Counted from the first letter of the stretch, positions 25,560-33,879 are shown. The stretch is DNA of 56,799 nt from an uncultured Clostridium sp. (GCA_902496665.1 CABVBU010000020.1:1-56799), one strand, 5' to 3'. The notes: generated from the sequence alone by a model not told the origin. Numbers and translations: made by a program.

Positions 25560-25591
25560 CTTTAATGTTCACCTGCTTTCATTAAAATATC

Positions 25592-25724
25592 ATAACTATT
25601 CAGTACCTTCATAGTTACATGCAAAAATCCATTCCAGATCAGCTTGGCTGATGGGATTTTTGCTTTCCAGCTCAAGTTTTCTTACGGTCAGCGCAGCAAG
25701 TGCGCAGACCTACTGAACAGTTAC
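25592..25724 (-). repeat. 133-bp structured intergenic repeat (dxr-rseP gap)
   Basis: Three hairpins in 133 bases. On the minus strand: GTAACTGTTCAGTA (25724-25711), stem GGTC-GCGCA/TGCGC-GACC (25710-25686), stem GCAAAAATCC/GGATTTTTGC (25663-25621) and stem GTAACTAT/ATAGTTAT (25618-25592). Same length and layout as the repeats at 42259 and 54312, but different sequence apart from the GTAACTGTTCA start. The middle stem with its T run could also attenuate transcription between dxr and rseP. Confidence 0.6.
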
Positions 25725-25790
25725 AAAATATCATTCAAGCTTTGCACATACTTTTGATGTGTAAAACAGAGTTTCAATCATTATGCAGCT

Positions 25791-26939
25791 TTAGAAATTC
25801 CACTGCCTCTTCAGGAACTCGTAAGTCTCCGCTTCCGCCTCAAGCACCTCATCCAATGACGGATGGGCGATCTTCTTATGATGTTCCATCGCAGCCTCGA
25901 TCATATCCGTGATCTCCAGATAGCTGATCTTCTTTCCGAGGAACTTCGCAACCGCAAACTCGTTCGCCGCGTTAAACACTACCGGCACGGAACCGCCAGC
26001 TTTTCCGGCATCTCTCGCGAGGGCCAGACCGCGGAAATTCTCGTAATCCGGCTTGTCGAATACGATCTCCTTCATGGACCAGAAGTCGAGACGGTCTCCT
26101 CTCATCGGTCTGCGCTCCGGGTAGTAGAGGGCATACTGGATCGGAAGCTTCATATCCGGCGTTCCGAGCTGCGCCATCACAGCACCGTCCTCAAACTGTA
26201 CCATGGAGTGAATCACACTCTTCGGCTGCACGACCACCTGGACATCGTCCATTCCCACATCAAAAAGCCATTTCGCCTCCATGACCTCGAGACCTTTGTT
26301 GACCATGGTGGAACTGTCGATGGTGATCTTCGCTCCCATAGACCAGTTCGGATGCTTTAAGGCGTCCTCCACCTGGACATTCTTCATCTGCTCTCTCGTC
26401 CATCCGCGGAACGGACCACCGGATGCCGTTAATAGGATCTTTTCAATCTTATTCCCGTGTTCCCCGTTTAAACACTGGAAAATCGCGCTGTGCTCACTGT
26501 CCACCGGAAGAAGACGGACCTTTTTCTCCTTCACGAGTGGGATGATGAGATGCCCCGCAGTGACAAGAGTCTCCTTGTTTGCCAGGGCAATGTCCTTTCC
26601 CGCCTCAATAGCGGCCATTGTCGGGCGGATGCCGATCATGCCCACCACTGCCGTCACGAGGATCTCATATCCTTCCATGACCGCAATCTCCAAAAGTCCT
26701 TCCATGCCGGAGACGATCTTCGTGCCTGTATCTGCCACACGGACAGCCAGCTCTTTTGCCTTCTCCTCGTCCCAGACACCGCAGATCTTCGGGGAGAATT
26801 CACGGATCTGGCTTTCCAGTGCATCGATGTTTCTTCCCGCCGCGATTCCCACAACTTCAATATCTCCGTTTGCACGGACTACATCCAAAGTCTGGGTTCC
26901 GATGGAACCTGTGGAACCCAGAATAGCAATTCGTTTCAT
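25791..26939 (-). CDS. dxr: 1-deoxy-D-xylulose 5-phosphate reductoisomerase
   Basis: 382 residues, AAAGGA upstream. Second step of the MEP isoprenoid pathway, NADPH dependent. N-terminal Rossmann motif GSTGSIGTQTLDVV; ALANKETLVTAG; metal/substrate residues in LLPVDSEHSAIFQ; GPFRG; MGAKITIDSSTMVNKGLEV; PKSVIHSMV; NAANEFAVAKFL. All typical. Fifth gene of the operon, after cdsA by 14 bases. Confidence 0.98.
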   Translation of the reverse strand: MKRIAILGSTGSIGTQTLDVVRANGDIEVVGIAAGRNIDALESQIREFSPKICGVWDEEKAKELAVRVADTGTKIVSGMEGLLEIAVMEGYEILVTAVVGMIGIRPTMAAIEAGKDIALANKETLVTAGHLIIPLVKEKKVRLLPVDSEHSAIFQCLNGEHGNKIEKILLTASGGPFRGWTREQMKNVQVEDALKHPNWSMGAKITIDSSTMVNKGLEVMEAKWLFDVGMDDVQVVVQPKSVIHSMVQFEDGAVMAQLGTPDMKLPIQYALYYPERRPMRGDRLDFWSMKEIVFDKPDYENFRGLALARDAGKAGGSVPVVFNAANEFAVAKFLGKKISYLEITDMIEAAMEHHKKIAHPSLDEVLEAEAETYEFLKRQWNF

Positions 26940-26953
26940 CTCTTTGTCCTTTC

Positions 26954-27757
26954 CTACCGGATGCCCATAAACGTGATGGCGAAATAAATCGCCGGGGCGG
27001 TAAAGATCATACTGTCAAACCGGTCTAAGATTCCGCCATGGCCAGGGATCAGATTTCCGTAATCCTTGATGTCATGGTTTCTCTTGATGGCGGAGGCAGC
27101 CAGATCTCCCACCATGGAGATTACCGCCGCGATGGCGCAGGCAGCTCCCGAGATCACGCCCGGATTTATCACCTGGATCATATTGTTTTTAAAAAAGGTT
27201 CCGTAGAGGAATCCTAAGACTGCCGCGCCCACGATACCGCCGATGGCGCCCTCCACGGTCTTTTTCGGGCTCAGCTTCGGGGTCATCTTGTGCTTTCCGA
27301 AAAGCTTTCCCGCGCAGTAGGCGAAGGTATCACAGCCCCAGGAGCTTAAAAGGATCAGCCACACAAGGTACTTCCCGTCCGGCATCTCCCGCACCTGATA
27401 GAGGTAGGAGAACATGATCCCCACATAGAAGATTCCAAAGAACGCCACCGTGATCTGCTCCGTACCGTACTTCGGGAACGTCACCACGTAGATCGTCATT
27501 AAGATCATGAGGGAAATGATAGCGAGGAACGTCACGTACTGCTCCCTGTTTCCCATGATCCAGTAATAAGCAACGACAGCCGCATAGCCCACAAACCCCG
27601 GTGCCGATCTCTCGATCTTCATGACCCGGTAAAGCTCATAAAGTCCGATCAAGGAGATCGCCATGGAGCCGAAATAAAGGACTGTACTGCCTTCAACAAG
27701 CAGAAACGCCGCAATGATCACAAGGACGATTCCGCTGATCAGTCTTGTCGTAAACAT
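26954..27757 (-). CDS. cdsA: Phosphatidate cytidylyltransferase (CDP-diglyceride synthase)
   Basis: 267 residues, AAGAGGTGA site. About eight membrane helices; makes CDP-diacylglycerol for phospholipids. The family signature is near the C-terminus: SAIKRNHDIKDYGNLIPGHG then GILDRFDSM, with WGCDTFAYCAGKLFGKHKM before it. Lies 11 bases after uppS. Confidence 0.97.
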   Translation of the reverse strand: MFTTRLISGIVLVIIAAFLLVEGSTVLYFGSMAISLIGLYELYRVMKIERSAPGFVGYAAVVAYYWIMGNREQYVTFLAIISLMILMTIYVVTFPKYGTEQITVAFFGIFYVGIMFSYLYQVREMPDGKYLVWLILLSSWGCDTFAYCAGKLFGKHKMTPKLSPKKTVEGAIGGIVGAAVLGFLYGTFFKNNMIQVINPGVISGAACAIAAVISMVGDLAASAIKRNHDIKDYGNLIPGHGGILDRFDSMIFTAPAIYFAITFMGIR

Positions 27758-27768
27758 AAGATCACCTC

Positions 27769-28497
27769 TTACTCCGTTTTTACCGCCGTAACTCCTCCGA
27801 ACCGGCGTTCTCTCTTATTGTACTGGCGGATCGCGTTCAATAATTCTTCCTTATTAAAATCCGGCCACAGGCATTCTGTCACGTAGAGTTCTGAGTACGC
27901 GAGCTGCCATAACAGATAGTTTGAGAGGCGAAGCTCCCCGCTGGTGCGGATCATGAGATCCGGATCCGGGATTCCCGCCGTGTCGAGGTAGGACGCGAAA
28001 ACTTCCTCCGTCATATCCTCCGGCGCGATCTTTCCTTCCTCCACATCCGTCATGATCTTTCTCACTGCTCTCGTGATCTCATCGCGGCTTCCGTAGTTTA
28101 CGGCGATCACAAAGGTCATTCCTGTATTTTTTTTTGTCTTTTCTTCCAGGACATTAATCGCATCCACGATATCCGGCGCGAAACGTCTTCTCTCACCGAT
28201 CATGCGGACGCGGATATTGTTCTTTTCAGCCATTGCGAGAAGTCTCTTCGCGTAGAAGCGGAATAACTGCATCAGCGCACCGACTTCCTCCTCCGGTCGT
28301 TTCCAGTTCTCTGTGGAAAATCCGTAAACTGTCAGATACCGGATTCCAAGCCGTGCTGCGTCCTCAACGACCTGCTCCAGTGTCTCACAGCCCTTTTTAT
28401 GTCCAAGCTGTCTCGGAAGTCCGCGCTTCTTCGCCCATCTTCCATTTCCGTCTAAGATCAGCGCCACGTGGGCGGGAATCTTTAAATTCTCTTCCAT
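27769..28497 (-). CDS. uppS: Undecaprenyl diphosphate synthase (cis-prenyltransferase)
   Basis: 242 residues, AAAGGGAGA site. Builds the C55 carrier lipid for the cell wall. Motifs: ALILDGNGRWAKKRGLPR (catalytic Asp and Gly-Asn-Gly-Arg-Trp), GHKKG, YGFSTENWKRP, VNYGSRDEI, and DLMIRTSGELRLSNYLLWQ near the end. Between frr and cdsA in the operon. Confidence 0.98.
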   Translation of the reverse strand: MEENLKIPAHVALILDGNGRWAKKRGLPRQLGHKKGCETLEQVVEDAARLGIRYLTVYGFSTENWKRPEEEVGALMQLFRFYAKRLLAMAEKNNIRVRMIGERRRFAPDIVDAINVLEEKTKKNTGMTFVIAVNYGSRDEITRAVRKIMTDVEEGKIAPEDMTEEVFASYLDTAGIPDPDLMIRTSGELRLSNYLLWQLAYSELYVTECLWPDFNKEELLNAIRQYNKRERRFGGVTAVKTE

Positions 28498-28544
28498 GAT
28501 TGTTCTCCCTTTATCTTTTGGCTCGTTGCCCGCGCAAACGAAAC

Positions 28545-28571
28545 GGGGACAGGAAAACTTCCCCTGCCCCC
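28545..28571 (-). terminator. Weak hairpin between frr and uppS
   Basis: GGGGACAGG and CCTGCCCC flank a short loop; followed on the minus strand by GTTTCGTTTGC, a poor T tract. Probably a processing or attenuating hairpin inside the operon rather than a full stop. Confidence 0.35.
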
Positions 28572-28599
28572 TGTCTTCTTGTGTAGTAGGAATCCCCGA

Positions 28600-29154
28600 T
28601 TAAACGGTAAGAACTTCCTTTGTCTTGTTCTCAACTGCCTTGTCGATCTTCTCGATAGCCTTGTCAGTCAGCTTCTGGACTTTCTCGGTAAGATCCTTTA
28701 AATCGTCCTCAGAGATCTCATCGTTCTTTTCCATCTTCTTGAACGCTTCATTCGCGTCACGGCGGATATTACGGATCGCAACCTTCGCGCCGTCACCTTT
28801 CTTCTTAACATCCTTCGCAAGCTCTTTACGTCTGTCCTCGGTAAGCTCCGGGAACACGAGACGGATCACCGTACCGTCGTTGCTCGGGTTGATACCAAGC
28901 TCGGAGGTCTGGATCGCTTTCTCGATCGGGCGGATCAGGCTCTTCTCCCACGGCTGGATCAGGATCATTCTTGCCTCCGGAACGGAGATATTTCCGACCT
29001 GCTGGATCGGTGTCGGTGTTCCGTAGTAATCTACTTTGATCTTGTCAAGTACATGCGGGTTTGCACGTCCTGCACGGATAGATGCGTACTCGTTTAAGAG
29101 GGCATCGATGGATTTTTCCATTTTTTCTTCATATACTTTTAATTCTTCGCTCAT
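28600..29154 (-). CDS. frr: Ribosome recycling factor
   Basis: 184 residues, AGGAGG 7 bases before ATG. Splits post-termination ribosomes with EF-G. Family patterns: SIRAGRANPHVLDKIKVDYYGTPTPI, QPWEKS, GINPSNDGTVIRLVFPELTEDRRKEL, then the long helical VRNIRRDANE-like region. Full length. 15 bases after pyrH. Confidence 0.98.
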   Translation of the reverse strand: MSEELKVYEEKMEKSIDALLNEYASIRAGRANPHVLDKIKVDYYGTPTPIQQVGNISVPEARMILIQPWEKSLIRPIEKAIQTSELGINPSNDGTVIRLVFPELTEDRRKELAKDVKKKGDGAKVAIRNIRRDANEAFKKMEKNDEISEDDLKDLTEKVQKLTDKAIEKIDKAVENKTKEVLTV

Positions 29155-29169
29155 GGCTTCCTCCTGTTA

Positions 29170-29871
29170 TCAGACGGTAACGATCGTACCGTTAATTTTT
29201 CCCTGCATGGCATTCGCGATTCCATCCTTTTCGTTTAAGGAGAATACTGCCATCGGCATTTTGTGTTCCATACACATAATGGAAGCAGTCAGGTCAACGA
29301 CACCAAGCTGCTTGTCGATCACTTCCTGAATCGAGATCTCGTCATACTTTTTCGCATTCGGATTTACCTTCGGATCACTGTCATATACGCCGTCGATGGA
29401 CTTTGCGAGGAGAATGCAGTCTGCATCCATTTCGATCGCCATCAGAGTGATCGTCGTGTCGGTAGAGAAATACGGCTGTCCGATTCCACCGGCAAAAAAT
29501 ACGACCATTCCGTGCTCAAAATACTTGTTTGCACGGTCCTTGGAGAACAGCTTTGTCATATTTCCGCACTCGAACGGGGTAAGGATCTGTGTCTTCATTC
29601 CCGCGTTCCGGAAGATCTCGGATACATAAATACAGTTCATGACAGTCGCAAGCATTCCGATCTGGTCTGCCTTCGGACGGTCGATCGCGTCGCTTGTGCG
29701 TCCGCGCCAGAAGTTTCCGCCGCCGATCACAACGCCGACCTGTACACCTGCATCAACAGATGCCTTGACCTGTCTTGCAACTTCCTTTACCGTATCTTCG
29801 TCAAAGCCAGTCTTTTTCGGACCTGCAAGGGCCTCTCCGCTGAGCTTTAAAAAAACTCTTCTGTTTTTCAT
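29170..29871 (-). CDS. pyrH: UMP kinase
   Basis: 233 residues from ATG 29871, with GAGGAG upstream; a 40-residue longer open frame overlaps the promoter and is rejected. Phosphorylates UMP to UDP. Amino-acid-kinase motifs: FLKLSGEALAG, VVIGGGNFWRG, IDRPKADQIGMLATVMN, FAGGIGQPYFSTDTT, and LLAKSIDGVYDSDPK. First gene of the operon, behind a strong promoter. Confidence 0.97.
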   Translation of the reverse strand: MKNRRVFLKLSGEALAGPKKTGFDEDTVKEVARQVKASVDAGVQVGVVIGGGNFWRGRTSDAIDRPKADQIGMLATVMNCIYVSEIFRNAGMKTQILTPFECGNMTKLFSKDRANKYFEHGMVVFFAGGIGQPYFSTDTTITLMAIEMDADCILLAKSIDGVYDSDPKVNPNAKKYDEISIQEVIDKQLGVVDLTASIMCMEHKMPMAVFSLNEKDGIANAMQGKINGTIVTV

Positions 29872-29979
29872 TTTCTCTGATCTCCTCGTAATCTTCTGTG
29901 ACTGTTTCGTTCCAGTCGCCACAAATCTCTTTTTTCCTTTCCACAGGGCAGACCACGACCGCCCTGCGGACTTAGGATA

Positions 29980-30008
29980 AGTATAACACACTTTCGTCTG
30001 TTTGCCAA
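29980..30008 (-). promoter_or_regulatory. Promoter of the pyrH-polC operon
   Basis: -35 TTGGCA (30008-30003), 17-base spacer, -10 TATACT (29985-29980); predicted start near 29973, about 100 bases before the pyrH ATG. Confidence 0.8.
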
Positions 30009-30051
30009 CAGTTTCAGACCGGCAGGATCCGCTTGTGGATGTTTCCCTGGC

Positions 30052-30405
30052 CTACCTCTTTTTATCTTCCCGGAAGCTCTTGAGCACCAGTGTCGTCGGA
30101 TACCGGTACGCGTAGGTGCAGCTCTTCATAAGCTCCACTTCCTCCGGATTCCTGCACACACTGAGGATCATATTCTCTTCCTCGGAGGTGAGATACGCCT
30201 CCCCGTTTCCGTCGCGTTCCTTGATATCTTTGTAGATCCGGTATTTCTTATAGAAATCCGGGCAGGATCCCTGGCGCATCTTTACCGGCTCCGGAACAAT
30301 ATTGACCCGGTACTGATCCGACATTCTGGCTAAAATGTTGTGGATCCTTTCACAGTATTCCCTCGAGATGAGTCTCGGTGAAGGAATACAGATCATATAG
30401 TTCAT
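30052..30405 (-). CDS. Hypothetical protein
   Basis: 117 residues from ATG 30405 (AAGGAAGG upstream); the longer open frame would include the promoter. Soluble and charged: MICIPSPRLISREYCERI, EEENMILSVCRNPEEVELMKS, and an end TYAYRYPTTLVLKSF. No family recognised. Transcribed alone toward pyrH. Confidence 0.7.
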   Translation of the reverse strand: MNYMICIPSPRLISREYCERIHNILARMSDQYRVNIVPEPVKMRQGSCPDFYKKYRIYKDIKERDGNGEAYLTSEEENMILSVCRNPEEVELMKSCTYAYRYPTTLVLKSFREDKKR

Positions 30406-30468
30406 AATTGTGCCTTCCTTTGTCGTTTTTGAAAAGCAGATGACAGACTTCTGCCACATGCCTGCACT

Positions 30469-30497
30469 AGTATAGCATGAAATCCGCGTCTTGTGAA
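30469..30497 (-). promoter_or_regulatory. Promoter of the 117-aa hypothetical gene
   Basis: -35 TTCACA (30497-30492), 17-base spacer, extended -10 TGC-TATACT (30474-30469), 64 bases before the ATG. Confidence 0.7.
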
Positions 30498-30551
30498 CCA
30501 CAAAATGCAGGCGGCCGCACCGCCAGGTATTCCATGTCACCTCCATGCAGA

Positions 30552-30589
30552 GAAAAAACACCCGCGGCCGGATCGCTCCATGCCGCGGG
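30552..30589 (-). terminator. Terminator of the metal-ATPase operon
   Basis: CCCGCGGC (30561-30568) pairs with GCCGCGGG (30582-30589); minus strand then reads TGTTTTTTC. It ends the operon running from 34248 to 30643. Confidence 0.88.
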
Positions 30590-30602
30590 CAAATAATTCA
30601 TC

Positions 30603-30629
30603 GTAACTATTCAGTGTATTCATAGTTAC
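30603..30629 (-). repeat. Small palindromic repeat
   Basis: GTAACTAT (30603-30610) and ATAGTTAC (30622-30629) around TCAGTGTATTC. It matches the last hairpin of the 133-bp element at 25592 (ATAACTAT, TCAGTACCTTC, ATAGTTAC), so it is probably a solo fragment of that family. Confidence 0.6.
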
Positions 30630-30642
30630 AATTCTACCTATA

Positions 30643-32748
30643 TTAGTGCTTCTTCTCCTCGTCCTTCAACAGGTTCGTCATGCTGTGCATGCTGATGCAC
30701 AAGGTGGATGTGTTGTGAAGCAGGGCGGATGTCGCCGGGGCAAGCACACCCATCACGCCTAAGATGATGAGACCAAAGTTGAAGCTGATGACGAAGCGGT
30801 AATTTCTGTGAACACGCTGCATCAGCGCATTGCTGATCGCCTTTAAGGTCACAAGCTGGAACATCGCGTCCTCGGAGATCGTGATGTCCGCGATCTCTCT
30901 TGCGATCTCAGCACCCTCGCTGATCGCGATGCCGACGTTTGCCGCGGAGAGTGCCGGAGAATCGTTGATTCCGTCTCCCACCATGATAACCTTATGGCCT
31001 GCGTTCTTCTCTGCTTCAACGAAGTTCGCCTTATCCTCCGGAAGGACCTCGGAGTGGTGCTCGTCCACGCCGACTCTTGCGGCGATGGCGCGGGCCGTTC
31101 TCTCGCTGTCTCCTGTCATCATGACGATCTTCTTGATACCAAGCTTTCTGAGCTCCTTCATAACTTCCGGAGCTTCCGGACGGAGCGGATCCTCGATGCA
31201 GATCACAGCCGCCAGTCTTCCCGCGATCGCGAGATACAGGTGGGAGTACTCTGCCGGAAGGGCTTCAAATTTCTCTTCTCCGCCCTCCGGGACTACGCAC
31301 TGCTCGTCCTCGAATACAAAGTGGTAGCTACCGATCACGACTTTGTCCTCGCCGATATGGGATGCAATTCCGTGAGCAACGATATAGTCAACCTTAGAGT
31401 GCATCTCCTCGTGGACAAGTCCGCGCTCTCTGGAGGCCGCAACGACCGCGTTCGCCATGGAGTGCGGGAAGTGCTCCTCTAAGCAGGCAGCGATCCTTAA
31501 CATCTCGCTGCGGTCACGTCCTTCAAAGGTCACAACGTCGACAACCACCGGCTGTGCCTTTGTGAGGGTACCTGTCTTATCGAATACGATGGTGTCCGCC
31601 TCAGCGACTGCTTCCATGAAGGAGCCGCCTTTGACAGTCATCTTGTAGCTGCTTGCCTCTCTCATAGCAGAGAGTACGGAAAGCGGCATTGCGAGCTTCA
31701 ACGCGCAGGAGAAGTCAACCATAAGGATCGAGATCGCCTTTGTCACATTTCTTGTGAGAAGGTAAGTGACGATGGTTCCGCCGAGACTCCACGGAACGAG
31801 AGCATCCGCAAGTCCGGATGCCTTTGTCTCTAAGGAAGACTTTAACTTCTCGGACTCCTCGATCATCTTCACGATGCGCTCGAATCTTGTGGATCCAGCT
31901 GCTTTCTTGACGCGGACGATGAGGTTTCCTTCCTCGACCGCGGTTCCGGCATAGACATACATGCCGTTCTCCTTGCGGACCGGCTCAGATTCACCGGTCA
32001 TAGATGCCTGGTTTACCATCGCCTCGCCGGAATCTACAATGCCGTCAAGCGGGATCACGCTGCCGACGCGGATGGAGACGAGATCTCCTTCCTTAATATC
32101 AGAGATCGGGACAAGAACTTCCCCGTCCTCTGTCTTCTGCCATACTTTCTCGATATTTAAGGACATGCTGCCCGCAAGATCGCTGACAGACTTCTTGTGG
32201 GTCCAGTCTTCCAGAAGTTCACCGATTCCGAGAAGGAACATAACGGATCCTGCTGTGTTGAAGTCTCTCCGCAGCATGGATACCGTGATCGCCGTCGCGT
32301 CGAGGACCTCGACCTCAAGCTTTCTTCCCGCAAGCTTTCTGATGCCTTTAATAACGAACGGAACAGACTGGATCGCTGTCCATACCGCACGGATCGGAGC
32401 CGGAAGGAAAATCTTTGTGAAGCATCTTGTGAGACACTTTGTCACGAGCTTTTCCTGGAACTCCTGATTTAACTCCCTTGTACTTGTCACAGGCACGATC
32501 TCGTTTAACTCCTCGTTGTCAAAGGAGAACTTTAGGATCTCAGCAATGAGGTCTTCCTTTGTGCCTGTGTAAGTGATCGCCGCATCTCCAATTCTCTCAT
32601 ATACCTTTGCCGCTGTTACCCGCGGAAGGGACGCGAGATAAAAGGAAAAGAGGTCCGCCTGTCTGACTGACAGGCGGCCTCTGGTGAGATGGATTCGGAT
32701 ACGGCCCTTGATATCATGTTTTACCGTAAATCTGATTCCTGATTTCAT
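30643..32748 (-). CDS. Divergent P1B-type heavy-metal ATPase
   Basis: 701 residues. N-terminal domain (KHDIKGRIRIHLTRGRLS) is a cysteine-free HMA-like fold. Catalytic core is intact: MTGESEPV, FDKTGTLTKAQP, MMTGDSERTA, GDGINDSPALS. The metal-site motif in the main transport helix is unusual: FSCALKLAMP in place of the CPC motif, and the HP dipeptide is HS (FPHSMA). This sets it apart from copper (CopA) and Zn/Cd pumps; iron, manganese or another metal is possible. Last gene of an operon with a DUF6110-like protein, two tiny proteins, a Fur-like regulator and an HMA protein. Confidence 0.9.
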   Translation of the reverse strand: MKSGIRFTVKHDIKGRIRIHLTRGRLSVRQADLFSFYLASLPRVTAAKVYERIGDAAITYTGTKEDLIAEILKFSFDNEELNEIVPVTSTRELNQEFQEKLVTKCLTRCFTKIFLPAPIRAVWTAIQSVPFVIKGIRKLAGRKLEVEVLDATAITVSMLRRDFNTAGSVMFLLGIGELLEDWTHKKSVSDLAGSMSLNIEKVWQKTEDGEVLVPISDIKEGDLVSIRVGSVIPLDGIVDSGEAMVNQASMTGESEPVRKENGMYVYAGTAVEEGNLIVRVKKAAGSTRFERIVKMIEESEKLKSSLETKASGLADALVPWSLGGTIVTYLLTRNVTKAISILMVDFSCALKLAMPLSVLSAMREASSYKMTVKGGSFMEAVAEADTIVFDKTGTLTKAQPVVVDVVTFEGRDRSEMLRIAACLEEHFPHSMANAVVAASRERGLVHEEMHSKVDYIVAHGIASHIGEDKVVIGSYHFVFEDEQCVVPEGGEEKFEALPAEYSHLYLAIAGRLAAVICIEDPLRPEAPEVMKELRKLGIKKIVMMTGDSERTARAIAARVGVDEHHSEVLPEDKANFVEAEKNAGHKVIMVGDGINDSPALSAANVGIAISEGAEIAREIADITISEDAMFQLVTLKAISNALMQRVHRNYRFVISFNFGLIILGVMGVLAPATSALLHNTSTLCISMHSMTNLLKDEEKKH

Positions 32749-32753
32749 AATGA

Positions 32754-33068
32754 TTATTTAGCGTCCTCTGCTTTTTCTGTTGTCTCTGTGAAGTCTTCTG
32801 CTGCTTCCTCTTCCTCACCGAATGCTTCTTCAGCACGTGCTCTGTTGATCTCCTTAGCCTCTGCAAGAACATCCTCAGCGTTTGCCTGGATGTTGGAAGC
32901 TGTTGTCATAACGCACTCTTTTGCGCGGAGACCTGCTGCGAGGCAGTTGATGTATAACTTCTTAGCGTCCTGGCTTCCGAGAACCTTGACACCAGCTGTT
33001 CCGAAAAGAACACCGCCTGCGAATACTGCAACATTTTTTAATTTCAAGCATTTCTTAACATCTAACAT
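32754..33068 (-). CDS. DUF6110-like membrane protein
   Basis: 104 residues. An N-terminal membrane segment (VAVFAGGVLFGTAGVKVLG), then DAKKLYINCLAAGLRAKECVM, a helical region and a Glu-rich end. I recall DUF6110 proteins beside metal ATPases in clostridia. It lies only 5 bases ahead of the ATPase, so it is surely co-transcribed; a helper or scaffold for the pump is inferred, not shown. Confidence 0.75.
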   Translation of the reverse strand: MLDVKKCLKLKNVAVFAGGVLFGTAGVKVLGSQDAKKLYINCLAAGLRAKECVMTTASNIQANAEDVLAEAKEINRARAEEAFGEEEEAAEDFTETTEKAEDAK

Positions 33069-33160
33069 TTCAAATTCCTCCTGTAAGTAAAAATATAATT
33101 TAAAATAGTAAATGATCTGTCCTGTTTAAAGCCTGTTGACCTGGCTTCTTAGCTGCCGGA

Positions 33161-33241
33161 TCACTTATGTTTATATCCGGTATACATCACCATAGCAAAG
33201 CAGAAAACAGTTGCCCACGCCCAGAATTTATGGTGTTTCAT
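33161..33241 (-). CDS. 26-aa single-helix membrane protein in the metal-ATPase operon
   Basis: Too short for routine gene calling. ATG 33241 follows AAGGGAG by 8 bases and encodes MKHHKFWAWATVFCF, a hydrophobic middle and GYKHK, then TGA. One membrane helix flanked by His/Lys at both ends. Its start overlaps the stop of the 24-aa gene upstream by ATGA, showing coupled translation. Small single-helix proteins often tune P-type ATPases; here this is inference from position. The His-rich ends could bind metal. Confidence 0.7.
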   Translation of the reverse strand: MKHHKFWAWATVFCFAMVMYTGYKHK

Positions 33242-33312
33242 CGGTTTTCACTCCCTTGCGTTTTACTTGGCAGAACGTCAAAAACCGGAAGGCTTTCAAA
33301 CGTTTCACACAT
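33238..33312 (-). CDS. 24-aa protein coupled to the 26-aa membrane protein
   Basis: Too short for routine gene calling. ATG 33312 has an excellent GGGAGGTGA site 9 bases upstream. It begins MCETFESLPVFDVLP and ends SENR, then TGA, which overlaps the next ATG (ATGA). Soluble, with one cysteine at position 2. Either a real small protein or a leader peptide that controls the membrane peptide and the pump. Confidence 0.6.
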   Translation of the reverse strand: MCETFESLPVFDVLPSKTQGSENR

Positions 33313-33344
33313 GGTAACTCTTCACCTCCCGGTTAGTCAATCAT

Positions 33345-33360
33345 AATATTTTAAAATATT
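33345..33360. promoter_or_regulatory. AT-rich perfect palindrome before the tiny genes
   Basis: AATATTTTAAAATATT, 16 bases, perfect, 33 bases before the 24-aa gene and followed by a TATGAT -10-like box on the minus strand. Suggests an internal promoter with an operator between fur and the tiny genes; the Fur-like protein just upstream is a candidate binder. Confidence 0.45.
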
Positions 33361-33436
33361 TTATGTTGAAAAAATTTGTCATTTTCTGATAATTTGCAGT
33401 CATTCCTAACTCTATGACCTGCTGTTTTCTCCGCGT

Positions 33437-33793
33437 TTATGACGCACTGAAGGAACAGCATTTTCCTTCTTCTTTTTCGGTCTGTCTGAGACCGTTCTTT
33501 CCGTGGAACTCCGGGGCGATGACCTCCTTCTCCCCGTCTACGTGCTCTCCCGTTTCATCCGTAAATACATACTGGTAAACGCGCTTTAAAACGCCCATCT
33601 CCTCCAGCATGCGGATCGTGCGGTAGACTGTGGAAAGACCCACGGTGGAATCTCTCTGTACCGCCTCATAGTAAACTTCCTTGCAGTCGGTCCAGTTCTG
33701 TTCTAAAATCACATCAAGGATGACCATTCTCTGCTTTGTAATACGCTTACCAAGTCTCTGGAACTCATTAACGATGTCTTTCTTCTGCCACAT
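33437..33793 (-). CDS. Fur-family metal regulator, shortened
   Basis: 118 residues versus about 140-150 in the family. The winged-helix domain is complete: RLGKRITKQRMVILDVI, DCKEVYYEAV, VGLSTVYRTIRMLEEMGVLKRV. The dimerisation and metal-binding domain is nearly missing: after a short FTDETGEHVDG comes a unique tail FHGKNGLRQTEKEEGKCCS with two cysteines. It may sense metal in another way, or not at all. Encoded inside the metal-ATPase operon and probably controls it or its neighbour. Confidence 0.88.
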   Translation of the reverse strand: MWQKKDIVNEFQRLGKRITKQRMVILDVILEQNWTDCKEVYYEAVQRDSTVGLSTVYRTIRMLEEMGVLKRVYQYVFTDETGEHVDGEKEVIAPEFHGKNGLRQTEKEEGKCCSFSAS

Positions 33794-33879
33794 CCGGCAT
33801 CCCTCTCATTCCTAAAAAGTGTGTTCCTGCCCTGCAGAGAGCCAGGCATTTGGAGCTTCAACCGAAACCGTTTTTTCGT

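Noticed and set aside
30052..30561. Long form (169 codons) of the hypothetical gene
   Set aside because: Its first 52 codons span a good promoter; the ATG at 30405 has the ribosome site.
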